From assembly GCA_027577415.1 (NCBI GenBank), contig JANBQS010000025.1, positions 1-57,679 on the forward strand: DNA of 57,679 bases, given 5' to 3'. The position numbers and the translations under genes are program-made. Positions 48,940-57,663 of the stretch are shown piece by piece. The first letter of the stretch is position 1. Every line of letters starts with the position of its first letter. The notes under the pieces were generated by a model. The model saw only the letters and a program-made list of their open reading frames with translations, had not been told where the DNA came from and did no database searches. The DNA is from Coemansia sp. RSA 922. Its lineage: Eukaryota > Kickxellomycota > Kickxellomycetes > Kickxellales > Kickxellaceae.

Positions 48940-49119
48940 CTAGCCGTCGTAGGTTCCGCCTCCTGGGTAGCTGGGGTTCTTTTGATGAGGCACGTTGGCA
49001 CGAGGGGCGATGCTAACGATGGTCTTGGGAACTATAGTGACAATGTCTTCAGCAACCACGGTGGCTGCAAACACCGCAACAACTGCGAGGATAATCGAGT
49101 TTGGCGCAAGGCGAACCAT
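48940..49119 (-). CDS. Tiny secreted peptide precursor (59 aa)
   Basis: 59 residues from ATG 49119. MVRLAPNSIILAVVAVFAATVVA is a clean signal peptide with a likely cut before EDIV. The mature peptide would be about 36 residues: EDIVTIVPKTIVSIAPRANV, then a Pro/Gly/Tyr-rich end (NPSYPGGGTYDG) without cysteines. TTTGTTTGTGACTGACGTGG and TATAT near 49280 (minus) lie upstream; the gene is divergent from SNG1. Family not recognised. The frame is open further upstream (to 49254), but that part is leader-like and would hide the signal peptide. Confidence 0.6.
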   Translation of the reverse strand: MVRLAPNSIILAVVAVFAATVVAEDIVTIVPKTIVSIAPRANVPHQKNPSYPGGGTYDG

Positions 49120-49472
49120 TCTTTTTTTAGAAATAGGCAAAAGACAGTAAAAATGTTGAATAATGACAAGAATCGCTTGGAGAAAGAGCGAGAGAGCATA
49201 CGTGCCAAAGGTGGCTCTTTTGTCTTGAATGTCGTCTGCGTGTTCTAGCTCCATCTTGTACCACGTCAGTCACAAACAAAATATATGCGAGGCTCCTGGA
49301 TGGCCAAGTGCCTATTTGGGAAGCGTGGGTGTTCCTCGCGGACTTGCCAGCCAATCAAACGTTATCCGAGACTCAACTAGACCTCAAACTTTTTTCTCCC
49401 CGCACGACAGCGAACAATCGCATCTCTTCTCCACACATTGTTTTCTGAATAATACTCTACTTTTATATAATA
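49120..49472. promoter_or_regulatory. Divergent promoter region, small peptide / SNG1
   Basis: 353 bases. CATATATTTTG near 49276 can serve the minus-strand peptide gene; TTTTATATAATAATG just before 49473 is a TATA-like sequence too close to the SNG1 start to be a TATA box at the usual distance. No other frame of interest. Confidence 0.4.
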
Positions 49473-50942
49473 ATGCTTCGTCAGCACAGAGAGCTGCAGA
49501 AGGGGCTGCTGCCGCTGTTCTCGCCCGAGTTGCGAGGCATGCGAATGGCGTTTGGCAAGGGACTCTGGCAGATGTTTCTGATCTTTACAGTGGTATTTTG
49601 GATATCCATATGCTTCTTATTTGGCGCCGGATACGACGGTTCTCGGCATATGAAGGACGCCCGGATGATTTTACGCGACTTTGACCAGTCACCAGCCTCG
49701 ACAGCTTTGGCGCGTATGATCAATGGAGCGTTTGCTATACACACTGCTCCCAACTTGGTCGACTTTACACATAGCACCGAGTACTCTACGCCTGCCGCCG
49801 TCCGTGGCGCTGTGTGGGATGGTGATGCCTGGGCAGCCATTATCATTAATCAGGGCTTTGGCGAGCGGCTGGCCGCAGCGCTGGCCAGCGGTGGCGATGG
49901 CACTGGTGCAACAGCGTATGATCCTGGAAGCGCCGTGACCCTGGTCACAGAAGAATCGCGCCACTACTTCAAAGTGCAAGTCGTAATCAAAACCTCCGAG
50001 GCTATTTTGACCGCTCTGCAGGCGCCGTACGCGCAGGCAATGCTAGAGCAAGCGAGCGGCGGCGATAATACTCGGCTAGCTGGCTTGATTCAGAACGCCG
50101 ATCCACTGGCACTAATATCACCTTTCAGCTTTACGGTGGACAACGTGGCGCCGTTCCATTTTGACCTCTCCATGTATATTCTTTCAGTGACATTGTCGTT
50201 GTGTATGGTCGCCGGAGCGTTTATTCCATCTAATATGTGGAAGACCATCGAGACGCCATTCTACCAAAACGTTCGCATTACACAGCTGATCGGACTACGC
50301 CTATTTATAAACTTGGTCTGGGCGATACTGATATGCCTACAGGCTACGGGCATTATGTTTGCCTTCCGTGGGCCATCGTGGTCACCAACCGTAGGGGATT
50401 TTTTCGGCATATTCGGGATCATACTGCTCAACACATTGGCCTTTTCGTTCTTCATCGACTGCATGCAGAATTGGCTCCACCCGCGGTTCCTGTTGGCCAC
50501 ATATTTTACAATGCTGTTTGTCAACATTAGCGGTGCGGTGTTTGGCACAGAGATTAACAACCACTTTTTCCGCATACTCTACGCCACGCCCTTTCTCAAT
50601 TCGGGTCTCACTCTGCGTACGCTGTTGACGCGCGGCTCGTATAACAAGACCAGATTTTCGATTACTATCAATGTCGTGTGGTCGCTGCTGTGGTGGGTCG
50701 TTTCTACCTTTTTGATTGCGCGCAAGGCTCGCTTAGTTCGTGCCGGAAAATTACTGATGGCGAATGTCCCACCTCCACCATCCGCACCCGCCGTTCCGGT
50801 TTCAGAGAAGGCGCCTGGACATACACCCCAACTCACTCCCAGCGACAGCGTGAGAACCAGTAGCAGTGTAGAGTTGGAGCCGTCATCCCTGGCTCGCCGC
50901 TCTACAGTCTCAACATCTGATATAGAAATCGACGACATGTGA
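49473..50942 (+). CDS. SNG1: SNG1-family membrane protein (DUF3533)
   Basis: 489 residues with the SNG1 layout: cytosolic start, one membrane span near residue 30-55 (MFLIFTVVFWISICFLFGAGY), a 150-residue extracytosolic domain (NLVDFTHSTEY, AAVRGAVWDGDAWAAIIIN, YFKVQVVIKTSEAILTALQAPY), then five further spans (ILSVTLSLCMVAGAFI; IGLRLFINLVWAILICLQATGIMF; FFGIFGIILLNTLAFSFFIDCM; FLLATYFTMLFVNISGAVFG; VVWSLLWWVVSTFLIA), and a Ser/Pro-rich cytosolic tail. Yeast Sng1 is linked to nitrosoguanidine resistance and to membrane lipid asymmetry. The fold resembles ABC-2-type membrane parts without an ATPase. Single exon. Confidence 0.88.
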   Translation: MLRQHRELQKGLLPLFSPELRGMRMAFGKGLWQMFLIFTVVFWISICFLFGAGYDGSRHMKDARMILRDFDQSPASTALARMINGAFAIHTAPNLVDFTHSTEYSTPAAVRGAVWDGDAWAAIIINQGFGERLAAALASGGDGTGATAYDPGSAVTLVTEESRHYFKVQVVIKTSEAILTALQAPYAQAMLEQASGGDNTRLAGLIQNADPLALISPFSFTVDNVAPFHFDLSMYILSVTLSLCMVAGAFIPSNMWKTIETPFYQNVRITQLIGLRLFINLVWAILICLQATGIMFAFRGPSWSPTVGDFFGIFGIILLNTLAFSFFIDCMQNWLHPRFLLATYFTMLFVNISGAVFGTEINNHFFRILYATPFLNSGLTLRTLLTRGSYNKTRFSITINVVWSLLWWVVSTFLIARKARLVRAGKLLMANVPPPPSAPAVPVSEKAPGHTPQLTPSDSVRTSSSVELEPSSLARRSTVSTSDIEIDDM

Positions 50943-51379
50943 AAGAATTCCCTCAATGCACTTTCAGCAAACAGCTTTCTACTCTTTTGTCTTGATTACA
51001 AGTGTGCTTAGCCTTCTCCTTTTTGCTATGAGCAAAGTGTGCACGCACAATGCTCGGGCTTTTTATTTTGCGCTTTTTACAAACCCACCCTTCTTTGATC
51101 CATCCCCTCCCTTCAATAGAGCTCTTTTGGACAAAAGCTGACTGCCTTTTGTCAAAGATGTTTAAAAGACATCCTTTTGCAAATAAGAAAAGAAAAAAAA
51201 GAGAAAGAACAAAAAAAATCCAAGGTGAATAAAATCCCCAGTGCTTCGCCACCTTGGCTGTCTCTTTCAATCCTCTTCATCTATACTCTTTTCTATTTTT
51301 ATTCTTTATTGTTACCTTGTTTATTTTGGGCGGGCTACCAACATACTATCGAACACTTCAAAAAAATTCAGCACACACT
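50943..51379. promoter_or_regulatory. AT-rich intergenic region and leader of the protease gene
   Basis: 437 bases, no gene. GTGAATAAAATCCCC near 51223 and a pyrimidine-rich leader run to the protease ATG at 51380. Purine-rich AAGAAAAGAAAAAAAAGAG near 51185. Confidence 0.4.
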
Positions 51380-52360
51380 ATGTATATTTCACCAACTTTG
51401 TTTGCTGCCATCTTGGGCATAGGAGCTCTGCAAGTAGCAGCGACTTTGGCTATTCCCAAACTAGAAAAGCGTATTATTGGCGGATTTCTCATGCCTGATA
51501 CCATGGCACCCTACTCTGTCTCCTTGTTGAAGACAGACGGTTTAAATCAGTATACTTGCGGTGGAACAATCATCTCACCCAATTTTATTCTAACTGCCGC
51601 TCACTGCGTAATAAACAAGGCTAACCAACAACTACCACCCGCCAACGTTACCGTGGGCTACGGCAGCATGAACCGAGATGCTCAAAAATCGGTAAAAGCC
51701 ACTGGCGTCTACATTCACCCCCAATACATCAGCGAAATGAACAGAGATGTGCGCTACGATATTGCCTTGGTGGAGGTCAAGAAGCTAAAGTTTAACAAGT
51801 CTACGAACAGTATTCCTATTTATAACGGGAATATTGGAGCTGGTCAGAGATTTTTGGCCATGGGATGGGGAGCAACTGAGGCCAATGCTACTAAACTCAA
51901 TATGTTGCGCGGCACTATTGTCACTGCTGGTGATACTGCAAGCTGTCAGAGGTATTATCCCGAGTTTGAAGATAATAACGGACCGCAAATATGCACGCTA
52001 GGCATGTTGAATCCTGGTTCTAGTACGTGTAGCGGTGACTCGGGGTCTAGTGTCGTTGCCAGCAACAATGATGTTGTCATGCTGGGTGGCTTCGATAGCA
52101 TTGGCGTCTTCACTGTGGGTAGTAGCTGTGGCGACGCTAATACAGCGCATTTTTATATCCATGCCGCGTACCACCTTGACTTTATTGCTGGCACCACCAA
52201 CATTACAAAGGAAGTTCTAACCAATACCGTAGCAACCAAGCCAGAGCTTCCAGAACCGACTGAGGAGCCCACATCTTCTTCAGAGAGAGAATACTTCGAT
52301 AACTCTGACCGCGTTTCATTGATTGGGCCTATCAAGCCTGTCAAGCCAATACTTTACTAA
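51380..52360 (+). CDS. Secreted chymotrypsin-fold (S1A) serine protease
   Basis: 326 residues from ATG 51380 (MYISPTLFAAILGIGALQVAATLA, a signal peptide); the frame is open upstream but has no ATG. A short propeptide ends in LEKR, a Kex2 site, and the mature enzyme begins IIGG (Ile32), whose new N-terminus activates S1A enzymes. Catalytic triad: His75 (LTAAHC), Asp127 (YDIALVEV), Ser221 (SGDSGSS). Ser215 takes the place of Asp189 of trypsin, so cleavage after Arg/Lys is unlikely; chymotrypsin-like or small-residue preference is inferred. GDSGSS replaces the usual GDSGGP. The C-terminal 50 residues are a Glu/Pro/Ser tail. Such enzymes are sporadic in fungi and often linked to animal-associated life. 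Confidence 0.9.
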   Translation: MYISPTLFAAILGIGALQVAATLAIPKLEKRIIGGFLMPDTMAPYSVSLLKTDGLNQYTCGGTIISPNFILTAAHCVINKANQQLPPANVTVGYGSMNRDAQKSVKATGVYIHPQYISEMNRDVRYDIALVEVKKLKFNKSTNSIPIYNGNIGAGQRFLAMGWGATEANATKLNMLRGTIVTAGDTASCQRYYPEFEDNNGPQICTLGMLNPGSSTCSGDSGSSVVASNNDVVMLGGFDSIGVFTVGSSCGDANTAHFYIHAAYHLDFIAGTTNITKEVLTNTVATKPELPEPTEEPTSSSEREYFDNSDRVSLIGPIKPVKPILY

Positions 52361-52390
52361 ACAATTATCAAACTACAATAAAAAAATGTT

Positions 52391-52867
52391 TTAAAGCTCT
52401 TGGTGCAAGTCTTTTGCTTTCTTCCCATTAATGGCCATGAGCTCAGTCGTGAAAACCAAGGCAGCATCAGCCGGAATATCAGGTGGCGCACCGCGCGAAC
52501 CGTAGGCCAAGTCACCAGGAATCTTGAGCACGCGCTTCTCGCCCACACACATGTTTAGCAGACCTTGGTCCCAGCCCTTAATGACATGTCCATGTCCCAG
52601 AATAAACTCTATCGGGTCTCCACGCTTCAAACTAGAGTCAAATACTTTGCCGTTGCTGAACAGTTTGCCCTCGTAGTGGACGGCTATCTTGTCGCCTATT
52701 TTGGTGCGGACAGGGCATTCTTCGGGCCGGAATTTTATTCCAATTTGGAGTGTAGTTGGCGCCACGCGCTGCTTCGCCTCCTTGGCGACTGGTGCCTCAC
52801 CGTAGACTCCATTTATCGAGAGACCCAAGAGACCGACTGACACGAAAGCCAAAGAAAACAACTTCAT
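52391..52867 (-). CDS. ER-lumenal FKBP-type prolyl isomerase (FKBP2)
   Basis: 158 residues. Signal peptide MKLFSLAFVSVGLLGLSING, then an FKBP domain ([67 protein letters not shown]) with the usual active-site Tyr, Phe, Asp, Trp and Tyr. Two extra cysteines (EECPVR, NMCVGE) match the FKBP2 pair that forms a disulphide. The protein ends HQEL, a variant of the HDEL retrieval signal, so it should stay in the ER lumen and help folding. Its stop lies 30 bases from the protease stop. Single exon. Confidence 0.92.
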   Translation of the reverse strand: MKLFSLAFVSVGLLGLSINGVYGEAPVAKEAKQRVAPTTLQIGIKFRPEECPVRTKIGDKIAVHYEGKLFSNGKVFDSSLKRGDPIEFILGHGHVIKGWDQGLLNMCVGEKRVLKIPGDLAYGSRGAPPDIPADAALVFTTELMAINGKKAKDLHQEL

Positions 52868-53121
52868 CCTTACAGACTAGGTAATTTAGCGAATTGTGAG
52901 ATGGAAGGTAAAAAAAAGCAATCAAATTGGCGTTAGAAAGGAAAGAGGCAAAAGAGCGTATGCGATTTACATACCACACATCAGCAAAGTAATTAGCCCA
53001 TATCTCGGATACACTTAGCTTTTCGCTTGCCCGATTATTACCTCGAGGCCTTGCGGTTTTTGATCTCCGTGTATTGTTTTCCTTTAAGCATTCAAACTTT
53101 ACACTTTATATTCTACTGAAC

Positions 53122-54834
53122 ATGGACGTGCTCAATCAATACGGATCGGGCGTATCCGATGATGATAGTGACGCCAGCGACGGCGGTCTTACGCAGACGT
53201 TTGCCAAGCCTGTGGTTCGACAGTACAACATAAATACAGCGCCAGATATTAGTGGCCATGCACCCAGTATACACGAGCTAACGGCATACGTAGGCCCTGG
53301 TCAGCGCGAAATTCGATACAATGTGCCGTACGAGGTGCTAGCTCAGCCATTGGCCGGGCCCACAGACAGCGAGGGCGATTTTGCCAGCCACACACGAGGA
53401 CCGCGAGGCAGCGGGCAGGCTGAGGCCCACGCTGTCGATGAGACTTCGTTTCGGCAGCAGGAGCGCATGTTCCGGCAGCACGGGACGGCCAATGATCCGA
53501 GCAACGCCAGTGGAGTATCGCGGATGGTGGCTGGAAGCAACAGCAGCAAACCGGGTACCAGCAACAACCGTGGACTGAGGCGGAAGGCTAAGGGCCAGTC
53601 GTCGATTGTAGATGGCCATGGTGCGTACCAGGGTCCATGGGCTGGCTACGAGGGCGACACAAAGGGCGTGGCAGCAGGGCCGTCCGCCGAGCAACTAGCC
53701 GAGTACGAACAGCGTATGGCACAGCACAAAGATACCGCAGTGGAAACTGACGCAGACTTGGCCAAACCCGCAAAGAGCAAGCGTGGCAACGCGGCTGGGT
53801 ACGTCGAGGGCCAGGCCGAGCGCACTACGTTCCACGGGCAGTCGGAGCGTGACTACCAGGGCCGCACTTACATGCACGTACCGACAGAACTGCGCCAGGC
53901 CGAGGTGCCGTCGTGCTTTGCACCCAAGCGCATGGTCAAAGAATGGCGCAATGCCCACGCGGGAGGAGTCAGCGCAATCCGCTTTATCCCCGACTCTGGT
54001 CACTTGCTTTTGTCTAGTGGCATGGACGGCCAAGTCAAAATATTCGATACTCACTCGTCGCTCGCCCTCCTACGCACCTACACTGGCCACAGCAAAGCCG
54101 TACGCGACATTAACTTTTCCCCCGACGGCACGAGCTTTTTATCTTCGTCATACGACACATACACAAAACTCTGGGACGTGGAGACTGGCCAATGCCGCCA
54201 GCAATTCTCGGCCAAGGGTCGGGTACCTAATGTGGCTAAATTCTACCCCGAAGACCCGAATATTTTCCTCGTGGGCCAAGGAGACAAGAAGATTGTGCAG
54301 TGGGATATCCGCGCCAACGAAATTGTTCAAGAATACGACCAGCATTTGGGCGCCATCAATTCGCTGACCTTCTTTGACTCTAATCGCCGCTTCATCTCCA
54401 CCAGCGATGACAAGTCTATGCGCGTGTGGGAGTTCGGTATCCCCGTAGTCATCAAGATCATCGCTGACCCCTCCATGCACTCGGTTCCTGCCGTCGCCCT
54501 GCATCCAAGCCAAAAGTGGTTTGTTGGTCAGAGTATGGACAACCGTGTAGTTGTGTATAGTGCTGGTGAGCGCATAAAGCCACACAAGCGCAAGGAGTTT
54601 TCTGGTCATCTTACTGCTGGATTCGCCTGTCAGCCGTCGTTTTCGCCTGATGGCAAGTTCCTTACTTCCGGCGATTCGGAGGGTCAGGTGTGGTGCTGGG
54701 ATTGGCAGACTACGCGCGTCATGACTAAATGGAAAGCTCACGAAAAGGTCACCATTGCAACTGCATGGCACCCACACGAATCATCAAGAGTAGCTACATG
54801 TTCTTGGGATGGCACAATCAAGTATTGGGACTAA
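53122..54834 (+). CDS. PRP17: Pre-mRNA splicing factor Prp17/Cdc40
   Basis: 570 residues from ATG 53122 (MDVLNQYGSGVSDDDSD); the frame is open upstream without ATG. The N-terminal half is hydrophilic and includes the family block around GHAPSIHELTAYVGPGQREIRYNVPYE and, before the propeller, RTYMHVPTELRQAEVPSCFAPKR. Seven WD repeats fill residues 270-570 (RTYTGHSKAVRDINFSPDGTSFLSSSYD; LWDVETG; VQWDIRANE; MRVWEFGIP; GQVWCWDWQ; GTIKYWD at the end). Prp17 is needed for the second step of splicing. Single exon, though the protein itself serves splicing. Confidence 0.95.
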   Translation: MDVLNQYGSGVSDDDSDASDGGLTQTFAKPVVRQYNINTAPDISGHAPSIHELTAYVGPGQREIRYNVPYEVLAQPLAGPTDSEGDFASHTRGPRGSGQAEAHAVDETSFRQQERMFRQHGTANDPSNASGVSRMVAGSNSSKPGTSNNRGLRRKAKGQSSIVDGHGAYQGPWAGYEGDTKGVAAGPSAEQLAEYEQRMAQHKDTAVETDADLAKPAKSKRGNAAGYVEGQAERTTFHGQSERDYQGRTYMHVPTELRQAEVPSCFAPKRMVKEWRNAHAGGVSAIRFIPDSGHLLLSSGMDGQVKIFDTHSSLALLRTYTGHSKAVRDINFSPDGTSFLSSSYDTYTKLWDVETGQCRQQFSAKGRVPNVAKFYPEDPNIFLVGQGDKKIVQWDIRANEIVQEYDQHLGAINSLTFFDSNRRFISTSDDKSMRVWEFGIPVVIKIIADPSMHSVPAVALHPSQKWFVGQSMDNRVVVYSAGERIKPHKRKEFSGHLTAGFACQPSFSPDGKFLTSGDSEGQVWCWDWQTTRVMTKWKAHEKVTIATAWHPHESSRVATCSWDGTIKYWD

Positions 54835-56340
54835 AATAATTAAAGGACTTGATTTAATCTGCGAGGGACACTTCTTGCAAGTTCACCTTGTGTTCTAGAA
54901 TATATCATGTCATAGTAGTTGTTGTTTGATGGCTAGAGATGAACCATTACGTGAATATTTAGATGGTGGCTACAATGACAAGATGTAGTAGCAACCAATT
55001 CTCCTGAACTCTGCCTACCAGCAGTAGTCTTGACCTCCAATGTAGCTGACATAGTAGTAATACCCTAGGCCAAGAATGACATAGAAATCTTACTAGATGT
55101 TCAACTTGGGTGTCAAGTTACAATCAAAATATAGCTAGATATAATTCAACTCAGCACTTATCACAAATAGCATACATTATTGTTAGTTATATACACATTG
55201 GTAGTTCATGGCTTCTGATAGCTGTTCTATCCTTGCTCTCATACGGATGTGGATTCCTGATGTCTTTGAAGACCTCCAGAGTTTTATTCTAGACATGGCA
55301 GATCTTGATTTCTGAAACTTGTCCAACAAATAGACTTTAAGCCCATGGTCATTAAGGATTATTCTCTAGCCCTCTCCACAAGTGGGCAAGGGTATATGAG
55401 TGTTGTGTCATTTAGAACTAATTGCCATCATCTAGTCAACAATCCAGAACCAGGGGCATGGATAAGACAGTAAATAGTAATGTTATTTAAAGGAATTTAT
55501 TATTGTTTATAAAATAAAACTATATATCTTCTCTTTAGTATTTATTGAATTATATCTTTTCATATTAAAGAGGTGGTAAAATCTACACCTTTATCACCAA
55601 AAAAGTATACCCAATCTGCAACATAATTTTGATGTGGGGTTTTCTCAATTGTCCTAGTGTAAGTGGATGTGATGTATGAGGGGCAAGCACATCTGTGCAA
55701 ATGTCCAAATAATTAAAGAGTATCCTGAGATTTCTTAGTAGAGAGCAGATTGTAGGGTTCTGAAGTTTTTTGGGTGGAATGGTGTTGCTGTGTTTAGGTA
55801 CATATTCTCTACTTCTGTAGAGAATGTATGTCTAAATACAACAAAATTGGATCACACAAAAAAGGCGGAACATGAGGGGAGCTTGGGTAACAAGGGACCT
55901 TTTAAAAAAAACTATAGTTTTTGTAGCCACTCATGTCTTTTCATGCTACTATAAACTCAATAATGCTCAGAATATCACAGCTATGTTTGGAAAGTAAGTT
56001 GGTAATTTCAGGTATCAAGATGTCTCCCATAGGATTAGTAGGCACTTGCTTATTTTGGGCAGTTGAATGTATTTATTTAGGTTTGCAACTCAATTAGCTT
56101 TTGGAGTTACCATTATGCCAAGGGTGTAAAATGATAAATGCTCTCTATTTGGTGAAACAGTCTATTTAGAAAAGCTAATGACTCTTGTACTTGCAACTAT
56201 GCTTGTATGGTTCAACTGTACTTAGGTTGTCTTGTTGTAGTGGTTGAGCGAAACATGATGAAGAAAGCCTCTTGAACTGTTTATCTGCTTGTATGTCCCT
56301 TACACACCCTCAGCTGGAACCTTCTGGTCAAGCTCAGCTC
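54835..56340. other. AT-rich accessory DNA
   Basis: About 1.5 kb with no gene-like frame; one repeat copy (55974-56030) and scattered short AT runs. Composition changes sharply right after the PRP17 stop. Confidence 0.55.
55974..56030 (+). repeat. Dispersed repeat, copy 2
   Basis: Matches 21-78 in direct orientation with a few substitutions over about 57 bases. It ends about 310 bases before the 3' end of the truncated small-family copy at 56341. Confidence 0.75.
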
Positions 56341-56643
56341 TTAATAGCATATTCTACTACAATGCAGATACTCATACAGGGTTTCCTTAATATGTTGAGG
56401 GGTACCAGTGCCACCACGTTTGACCATATGTACCAGGAATGAGCCCAACCAAGTTTCAGGCTTTTTACCAACCCCTTCTCCCCTTCTATCTCCATTAGGA
56501 TTTAAGAAAATCCTGAACTCATACAAACAAGTAAAAAAAGTTTTTACTATACACACCTGAGTCACATCTGTGTCTTTGGCATTGACATGCTTCCCACCCA
56601 TATTATAACATACTGTATTCCCTTTTGGCCTACCAATGAGCAC
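56341..56643 (-). pseudogene. Small-protein family, 5'-truncated copy
   Basis: About 100 codons matching the last two thirds of the 57205 protein: RPKGNTVCYNMGGKHV (against RPKGDTVCYIINGEIV), then TDVTQ, FRIFLNPNG, ETWLGSFLVHMVKRGG and IKETLYEYLHC. There is no ATG: the match begins at a GTG codon directly preceded by an in-frame stop, and the N-terminal 40 residues are absent, so the copy is truncated. Between TDVTQ and FRIFL is an extra 39-base segment with GT..AG ends that stays in frame; it is either a very small intron or an insertion. A 16-base word from the break recurs 70 bases away. Confidence 0.65.
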
Positions 56644-56646
56644 TTA

Positions 56647-56732
56647 CATTTTGTGTTAGCAATCCAGTGACCTCAGTTCGTGCCCATACAGGGCCCCAAT
56701 ACAACGACTCAATCATCATTTTGTGTTAGCAA
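56647..56732 (+). repeat. 16-base direct repeat at the break of the truncated copy
   Basis: CATTTTGTGTTAGCAA occurs at 56647-56662 and 56717-56732. The first lies right where homology to the small-protein family stops, so the pair may mark a deletion or insertion edge. Confidence 0.6.
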
Positions 56733-57075
56733 CCAACATGCTAATGACACTAATTGATTAGGAAATCAGATCAGTGTAGAGAGCGGGTACAAGAAGCGGA
56801 TTTCACAACAACAAAATAAGGAACTGGGTCTCTTTTCTAGCACATTTATTTTTTACTATTAAATACAAAGCTTATACCTAACACTATTGGTCTGAGTCTG
56901 CAGGCTAAGTCGGGTGATCCTATGATCATGATCAAGATCACCTCATGTGACAACTTCTAGCAAGTGATGTGTCAGCATGACACAAAGGGTAAAGTCTTTG
57001 AGAGCTTGGTTGGGGGAGAGGGGAAAGAGAATAGGCAGAGTGAGAGAGTGAAAAAAAAATTGGTGACCATTTTTT
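56733..57075. other. AT-rich promoter-side region of family member at 57205
   Basis: No gene. It holds ATGATCATGATCAAGATCACC (56921-56941) and GTGATGTGTCAGCATGACAC (56962-56981), a run of TGA(C/T)-type half sites, and a purine-rich stretch near 57040. Confidence 0.4.
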
Positions 57076-57098
57076 GGCACCCCTTCCACCTATTTAAG
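57076..57098 (+). promoter_or_regulatory. Core promoter shared by the small-protein family, copy 2
   Basis: GGCACCCC, a short pyrimidine run, then TATTTAAG at 57091-57098, 114 bases before ATG 57205. It matches the element at 23691-23715 in order and spacing, and the following 40 bases are also similar (GGGCTGCATTCTGCTCC against GAGCTGTGCTATGCTCC). Confidence 0.65.
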
Positions 57099-57204
57099 GG
57101 CTGCATTCTGCTCCAAAATTTCAATCCTCCTCTCCTCCAACTCATTCTTCATCTACCATCTTCAACTCTTTTTTAAACACTTGCTTGGTATACGCTACTT
57201 GAAC

Positions 57205-57663
57205 ATGTCTGCTAAACATAAAGTGCTAGTATGTTATTATCAGCCTAATAGCTATATTAATCATTTTCACTATGTGGGTGATTATGAAACAACAAAAAGT
57301 ACATATCATGATGAAAAAGAGGCGATCACTGTTAGGCCCAAGGGGGATACAGTATGTTACATTATAAATGGTGAGATTGTTGAACCTGAAAATGAAGGTA
57401 GGACTAAGACAGATATAACAGGCAATTTTGTACTTATTTGTATGGATCCAGGGTGTAAGGCAAACCTAAAGAAAAAAGCAAGGGATGTTGGTGTTGATGT
57501 ATTGCCTGTCACTTGGTGTGGATCATACTTGGCTCATATGATTAAACACTCTAAAGATGTGCGTCATCAAAATATTAAGAATACCCTACATGAGTATCTT
57601 CATTGTGATACTAAAATGTATTCCGATAAATATAAAGAGAAGATAAAGAGTTCTATTTTGTAA
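57205..57663 (+). CDS. Small-protein family, intact member (unknown function)
   Basis: 152 residues from ATG 57205. It aligns end to end with the 23811 protein: HKVLVCYYQPN, HFHYVGDYETTKSTYHDE, RPKGDTVCYIINGEIVEP, GNFVLICMDPG, then TWCGSYLAHMIK and IKNTLHEYLHC. An 18-residue Lys-rich extension follows the YLHC end, absent from the other copy. No signal peptide, membrane span or known catalytic motif. The frame is open before the ATG but that part is leader. The stop is followed by AATAAACTC near the window edge. The preserved length and matching promoter suggest an active gene. Confidence 0.75.
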   Translation: MSAKHKVLVCYYQPNSYINHFHYVGDYETTKSTYHDEKEAITVRPKGDTVCYIINGEIVEPENEGRTKTDITGNFVLICMDPGCKANLKKKARDVGVDVLPVTWCGSYLAHMIKHSKDVRHQNIKNTLHEYLHCDTKMYSDKYKEKIKSSIL

